Shown here piece by piece: positions 60,714-64,000 of a DNA stretch of 64,000 bases (position 1 is the stretch's first letter; each line of letters begins with the position of its first letter). Made by a program: the position numbers and the translations under genes. Source of the stretch: CAVZGO01 sp963774935 (GTDB taxonomy: Bacteria > Chloroflexota > Anaerolineae > Anaerolineales > UBA4823). The notes beneath the pieces were generated by a model. It did no database searches and had not been told where the DNA came from. It saw only the letters and a program-made list of their open reading frames with translations. The stretch lies in the NCBI GenBank assembly GCA_963774935.1, contig CAVZGO010000007.1, positions 434,001-498,000 on the forward strand, written 5' to 3'.

Positions 60714-62354
60714 ACTCGTCCTCCTTCCTTGCCCAGATGAGATAGACGGCTGCAACCACAAAACCGCTCGGCACGCCGAACATACTCACCACCAGCAGGA
60801 CAGCCCACATCCAGCGTGCTCCGCGGGTCTTCTGGCGGCGAGAGAGGTCGACCAGTGCATAGATGGAAACCCCCATCTGGAGAAGGAAAATTGGTAGAAT
60901 TAACAGCACTAAACGAGTTATTTCATCGGGATCCATCGCGATTCCTGATGAAAGCGTTTGCGATTTAACCTTCCCGGTCGTAATGAAACCCTCGATATCC
61001 TCAACGACATCACGAGAGACATGACCAGCCAGCTCATACTCGGCGGGAGTACTTTGTCCTGTACCTGGGATGAAAAGGTGATTTAAAGTGGGATATTCTT
61101 TGAATAAAACGTTGGCTTTTCCATCCAGGGCTTGCTTCCATTGCAGGAAATCTTGCTGGGTCACCTGGTAATCTCGATCCCCCTGGAGAATAAGCATCGG
61201 GACATCTACATTAGCTGCGGTTTGAGCAGGATCGTACTCCCGCAAATCCAGCCAATACGATGCTGGAGCACCCATCAGGTAGCCTGGCGCAGTTTCTACA
61301 CTCAGGTCAGGATCTTTTATCTGTGCAACCAATGCTTGAAGCTCCGTCATCTGCTCATCCTCTTGCGGTGTAACCGTCCCGTCAAGATTGACCAGATAGC
61401 CGATCTGCTCGACGAGCAGGTCTTCAAGAGGGCGGGCAGCACCTGCCAGGATGATTAAGCCTGCCAGATTATCACTTTGCTCGGCAATGCGTGGTGCCAG
61501 CATTTCCTCCCAGGCTGTGACCCAGGATGTATATTTGCTCTGCATCGATCTCTGGCGTGTCTTGCAGGAGCCGGATTGCTGCCAGAGCATCGTCTATAAA
61601 TTCCTCCTGAACCGTCATTTGGGGAAATTCAGCCATTAATTCTTCGGGATATTGCTTGGTGCGCTTTTCAAACCGTAATACCGCGATACCGCGTGAGGCT
61701 AAGCCTTCAGCGAGATCACGGAAAGGGTTTATTAGGGCCGATTGTCTCATCCCGATCGTTCGGACCTGATCCGTGAACAAGGATTACTGCCGGGAAAGGT
61801 CCATCGCCGGCCGGAATACTCAATGTGCCAGGCAGCTCCCAATCACCGCTGCCAACCGTCACCTCCTTCTCTGAAAACCGGTCGGCGTTTGCATAGCTTG
61901 GCGAACGATAGGAGGCGGCATTGGCGCTGTTCGGATTGGTAAAGTACAGACCGGTGATCTTGCCGGTATCATCAAATACAATCTTGATATCTAGCATACC
62001 TTTTTGAAATGCGTATGTCACATACACGATCTGATAACCAAACTCTTCGGTGGAGGTGAATTTAACTGCATCAAGGAAGTCACCATAACCGGCTTTTATC
62101 TGTTCTGTGGTTTCTTCGAGCTTTTGAGCGGGTAAAACCTCCAGCATGGTTGGGTCAAACTGACTGACTGCCTGGTCATATTTACCCTCAGCAAGCAGAT
62201 TCACAAAATCTAGCGCCGCTGTTTCCAGAGTGGTAGAGGGTGTAGCGGGTGTAAGCTCAGCCGGGACAGACGCGGTGCTGGTTGGTGACTGGCACCCTGC
62301 GGTGATCAGGATGACGATATAAAGCATGTAAGAGAGTATTTTTTTAGGGTTCAT
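60691..62354 (-). pseudogene. Secreted/lipoprotein alpha/beta hydrolase with two frameshifts
   Basis: One protein lies across three frames. Frame one (61716-62354) carries a lipobox signal (IVILITAGC), a DUF3887-like N-terminal domain and the start of an alpha/beta hydrolase (GDGPFPAVILVHGSGPNDRDE). Frame two has the FRDLAEGLASRGIAVLRFEKR strand and GHSLGG (nucleophile Ser). Frame three has LIILAGAARPLEDLL, LILQGDRDYQV (Asp) and LNHLFIPG (His), then two membrane helices. Breaks are one extra T at 61722-61724 and one extra A at 61503-61505. All catalytic residues survive. It is upstream of the ABC ATPase. Confidence 0.83.
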
Positions 62355-62377
62355 TTTAATAAATCCATTTTTAAGAT

Positions 62378-62393
62378 TGTTTCACGTGAAACG
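62378..62393. promoter_or_regulatory. parS-like ParB-binding site
   Basis: TGTTTCACGTGAAACG matches the bacterial parS consensus TGTTNCACGTGAAACA at 15 of 16 positions, with a perfect palindrome GTTTCACGTGAAAC. It lies between the slipin and hydrolase genes. parS sites cluster near replication origins. Confidence 0.8.
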
Positions 62394-62400
62394 ATTACAT

Positions 62401-62440
62401 AATAACACTCAACTGTGCTTGCACACAGTTGAGTGTTATT
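62401..62440. terminator. Hairpin terminator between slipin and hydrolase genes
   Basis: Stem AATAACACTCAACTGTG (62401-62417) with its exact complement at 62424-62440, loop of six. An ATT tail is present but there is no long T-run. It may stop slipin transcription only in part, because the operon continues. Confidence 0.65.
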
Positions 62441-62454
62441 ACGCATGGGTAGAG

Positions 62455-63438
62455 TTATACGCTGGTGCTTTCGCCGGGGGTCGAATCTGAGGTTATCATC
62501 TGGGACATTGCCACCAGTCCAGACATGCCACCCAGATTCATCGTTTCGACAGCGCTGCTGGGCACAATAACCAAAGCGCCTTTCTCCTTGAGCCCTTCGA
62601 ACAGCATGTTCATTGCTCTAAGGTGCAATGCTACCGGATTATTGATATATGCCTTAGCAGCATTGGCAAAGCTGTCAGCAATTTGCATTTCCGATTCACC
62701 CAGGATCACGCGTGCCTGGCGCTCGCGTTCAGCCTGTGCCTGGCGGCTCATGGCGTCCTCTAAGCCTCGCGGGATCACCACATCGCGGATTTCTACCGAT
62801 TGCACAGAGATGCCCCAGGGTGTGGTGCGTTCATCGATGATTTTCTGCAGGTCTGCATCCATCTTGGCTCTTCCGACCAGGATATCCGCCAGATTCATCT
62901 GCCCGATAACCTCTCGCAGGGCTGTTTGGGATGCCCAGGCGATAGCCGATCTATAATTAGCCACCTCAAGGGCGGCTTTTTCAGCATCCCATACCATCCA
63001 GAACAGGACTGCGTCAACATCAACAGGTACGGTATCCTTCGTTAAGGTTTTTTCCGCATTAAAGGGTGCTACCATGACGCGGTGGTCGATCCAGTTCGGT
63101 GTGGTTTCAATCATTGGAAATATCCAGAACAATCCGGGTCCACGCAGACCATGGAATTTTCCCAAGCGTAGGACCACAGCTTTATCCCACTGGGAAGCTA
63201 TTTTCAAGCTGGTCAGGAAAAACAACCCGATCAATACCATTATGGTCGCAAAGGCTATAATCCAACCAGTTGGAACATCCTCCGTCAGCATCCATATTAC
63301 ACCGCCTGCGGCGAGTAAGAAGAATAGGATCGCCAGTGTCGCCGATATCCCGTTAATTCCCCGCGTTTCCTGAGGTTCGTAGCTGCTTATTGTGATATTG
63401 CTCTTGTTCTCTTTGTCGGTACTTTGCATATTCGTCAT
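62455..63438 (-). CDS. Slipin / SPFH (band 7) domain membrane protein
   Basis: A 327-residue prohibitin/stomatin-like protein. Two N-terminal hydrophobic segments (SATLAILFFLLAAGGVIWML, WIIAFATIMVLIGLFFL) lead into the SPFH domain (VVLRLGKFHGLRGPGLFWIFP, VDVDAVLFWMVWDA, LREVIGQMNLADIL). A coiled-coil C-terminus (AMSRQAQAERERQARVILGESEM) follows. Slipins form membrane scaffolds. It lies 30 bases after gntR in the same operon. Confidence 0.92.
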   Translation of the reverse strand: MTNMQSTDKENKSNITISSYEPQETRGINGISATLAILFFLLAAGGVIWMLTEDVPTGWIIAFATIMVLIGLFFLTSLKIASQWDKAVVLRLGKFHGLRGPGLFWIFPMIETTPNWIDHRVMVAPFNAEKTLTKDTVPVDVDAVLFWMVWDAEKAALEVANYRSAIAWASQTALREVIGQMNLADILVGRAKMDADLQKIIDERTTPWGISVQSVEIRDVVIPRGLEDAMSRQAQAERERQARVILGESEMQIADSFANAAKAYINNPVALHLRAMNMLFEGLKEKGALVIVPSSAVETMNLGGMSGLVAMSQMITSDSTPGESTSV

Positions 63439-63468
63439 ATCATCCTCATAAAGTTAAATCGAGCCTGT

Positions 63469-63876
63469 TTATTTGTCTTCAGTTATGGTGCCGCTCGAGT
63501 GCCAGGTTTTTACCTGTCTCTGTACAATACCCATTGCATGCTCAGGGCTGTAACCCAATCGCTCAACTTCACGTAAATAATGGTGCGTCAGGCTTTCAAA
63601 TTCCTGCTGCCGCAACCTCTCCAGCCCTTCGGGGGTGGGTTGCTCCCATATATATGTACCACGACCCTGCTGGGTGGAGATGATACGCGCCTCGTCCAAC
63701 AACCGATAAGCCCTGGCGACTGTATTAAAATTTACTCGTAATTCTGTTGCCAGTTGGCGAACTGTGGGTAGCTGGTCGCCCTGCTTGAGCTCCTGGCTCG
63801 CGACCTGGCGGCGGATCTGTTCTACGATCTGAAGGTAGATTGGCTGCTCAGAGCGGAAATTGATCTGTATCTGCAT
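63469..63876 (-). CDS. GntR-family transcriptional regulator, YtrA-type
   Basis: A 135-residue regulator with an N-terminal winged HTH (QPIYLQIVEQIRRQVASQ, LPTVRQLATELRVNFNTVARAYRLL) and a short C-terminal helical tail. YtrA-type GntR proteins are short and repress ABC-transporter operons. The downstream slipin, hydrolase, ATPase and permease fit that. It is first in the operon. Confidence 0.9.
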   Translation of the reverse strand: MQIQINFRSEQPIYLQIVEQIRRQVASQELKQGDQLPTVRQLATELRVNFNTVARAYRLLDEARIISTQQGRGTYIWEQPTPEGLERLRQQEFESLTHHYLREVERLGYSPEHAMGIVQRQVKTWHSSGTITEDK

Positions 63877-63935
63877 GATCTGTTATCCCATTAAATGTCT
63901 CCTGGTCTCAACAACGGAACTTGTATCAAAGTCTT

Positions 63936-63967
63936 ATTGTATTATTGTATCATTGCATTAATTGTAT
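63936..63967. promoter_or_regulatory. Four ATTGYAT direct repeats upstream of gntR
   Basis: ATTGTAT at 63936-63942, 63944-63950, ATTGCAT at 63952-63958 and ATTGTAT at 63961-63967, spaced 8-9 bases. They sit about 60 bases upstream of the gntR start and may be its operator or promoter. Confidence 0.4.
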
Positions 63968-64000
63968 ATCAATTTTGAGTTTTGTCAAGAGGCTGGATAC

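Overview
The window looks like chromosome from a non-phototrophic Chloroflexota bacterium, probably class Anaerolineae. This is an inference from gene content. Secreted proteins have Pro/Thr-rich (PTPT) linkers behind lipoprotein signals, one secreted protein ends in YLPFARR, and there are a PC4/YdbC-like protein, a PucC-family transporter in a non-photosynthetic setting, a combined ChlI/ChlD chelatase locus and many single-copy housekeeping genes. Overall composition is close to 50% G+C. The first 7.8 kb is clearly richer in G+C.

Layout. 1-7.8 kb is a minus-strand defence island: an AbiE toxin-antitoxin pair, hsdR, a VapBC-type pair, hsdM and hsdS, mostly overlapping or a few bases apart. 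7.8-20 kb holds two large tandem hairpins, a PC4-like protein, a broken LysM protein, an aspartase/fumarase-family lyase, an OmpR-type regulator with no ordinary start codon, miaB, a C39-like peptidase, a large repeat protein, a SlyD-type isomerase and a NarL-type regulator with a degenerate receiver. 20-24 kb is a small block of Cys-rich and lipoprotein genes of unknown role. 24-33 kb carries an HtrA-like protease, a histidinol-phosphatase-like enzyme, lipB (frameshifted), an FHA protein, a peptidase-MA-like lipoprotein, a class V aminotransferase and an RNA m5U methyltransferase. 32.3-33.7 kb is a two-gene unit (FtsK-like ATPase plus a small protein) behind a good promoter that carries a LexA-type GAAC-N4-GTTC palindrome. 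33.8-44.9 kb is minus-strand: holA, a DUF6391-like protein, a PucC-family transporter operon with its own regulator, a tRNA-dihydrouridine synthase, radA, clpC and rpsA. 44.9-53.2 kb is plus-strand: chlI/chlD, an aminotransferase, an M1-like peptidase, a DnaA-box-rich gap, an OsmC protein, ychF and a CcrM-like methyltransferase, with tRNA-Leu(CAA) on the minus strand. An intact IS element (53,229-54,704) follows, then pepF, a deoxynucleoside kinase and a nucleotidyltransferase. The window ends in a minus-strand operon of gntR, a slipin, an alpha/beta hydrolase and an ABC exporter.

Most interesting points. (1) The gap at 49.7-50.3 kb has the architecture of a replication origin: an AT-rich stretch, five DnaA-trio-like triplets, a G-rich spacer and five DnaA-box-like 9-mers. 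A near-perfect parS site lies 12 kb away at 62,378 and a CcrM-like methyltransferase lies 2 kb away. (2) The chelatase ATPase and von Willebrand parts lie in adjacent frames joined at a run of ten A containing the -1 slippery heptamer A AAA AAC, with the zero-frame stop three codons later. This is a strong candidate for programmed frameshifting. (3) The FtsK-like ATPase operon may be SOS controlled. (4) A PucC-family operon has 10-bp direct repeats abutting its -35 box and encodes its own MerR-like regulator. (5) Several conserved genes (holA, lipB, pepF, a hydrolase, a LysM protein) carry single-base frameshifts, mostly one extra base in a short homopolymer. Because holA and lipB should be essential or nearly so, these are more likely sequencing or assembly indels than real decay.
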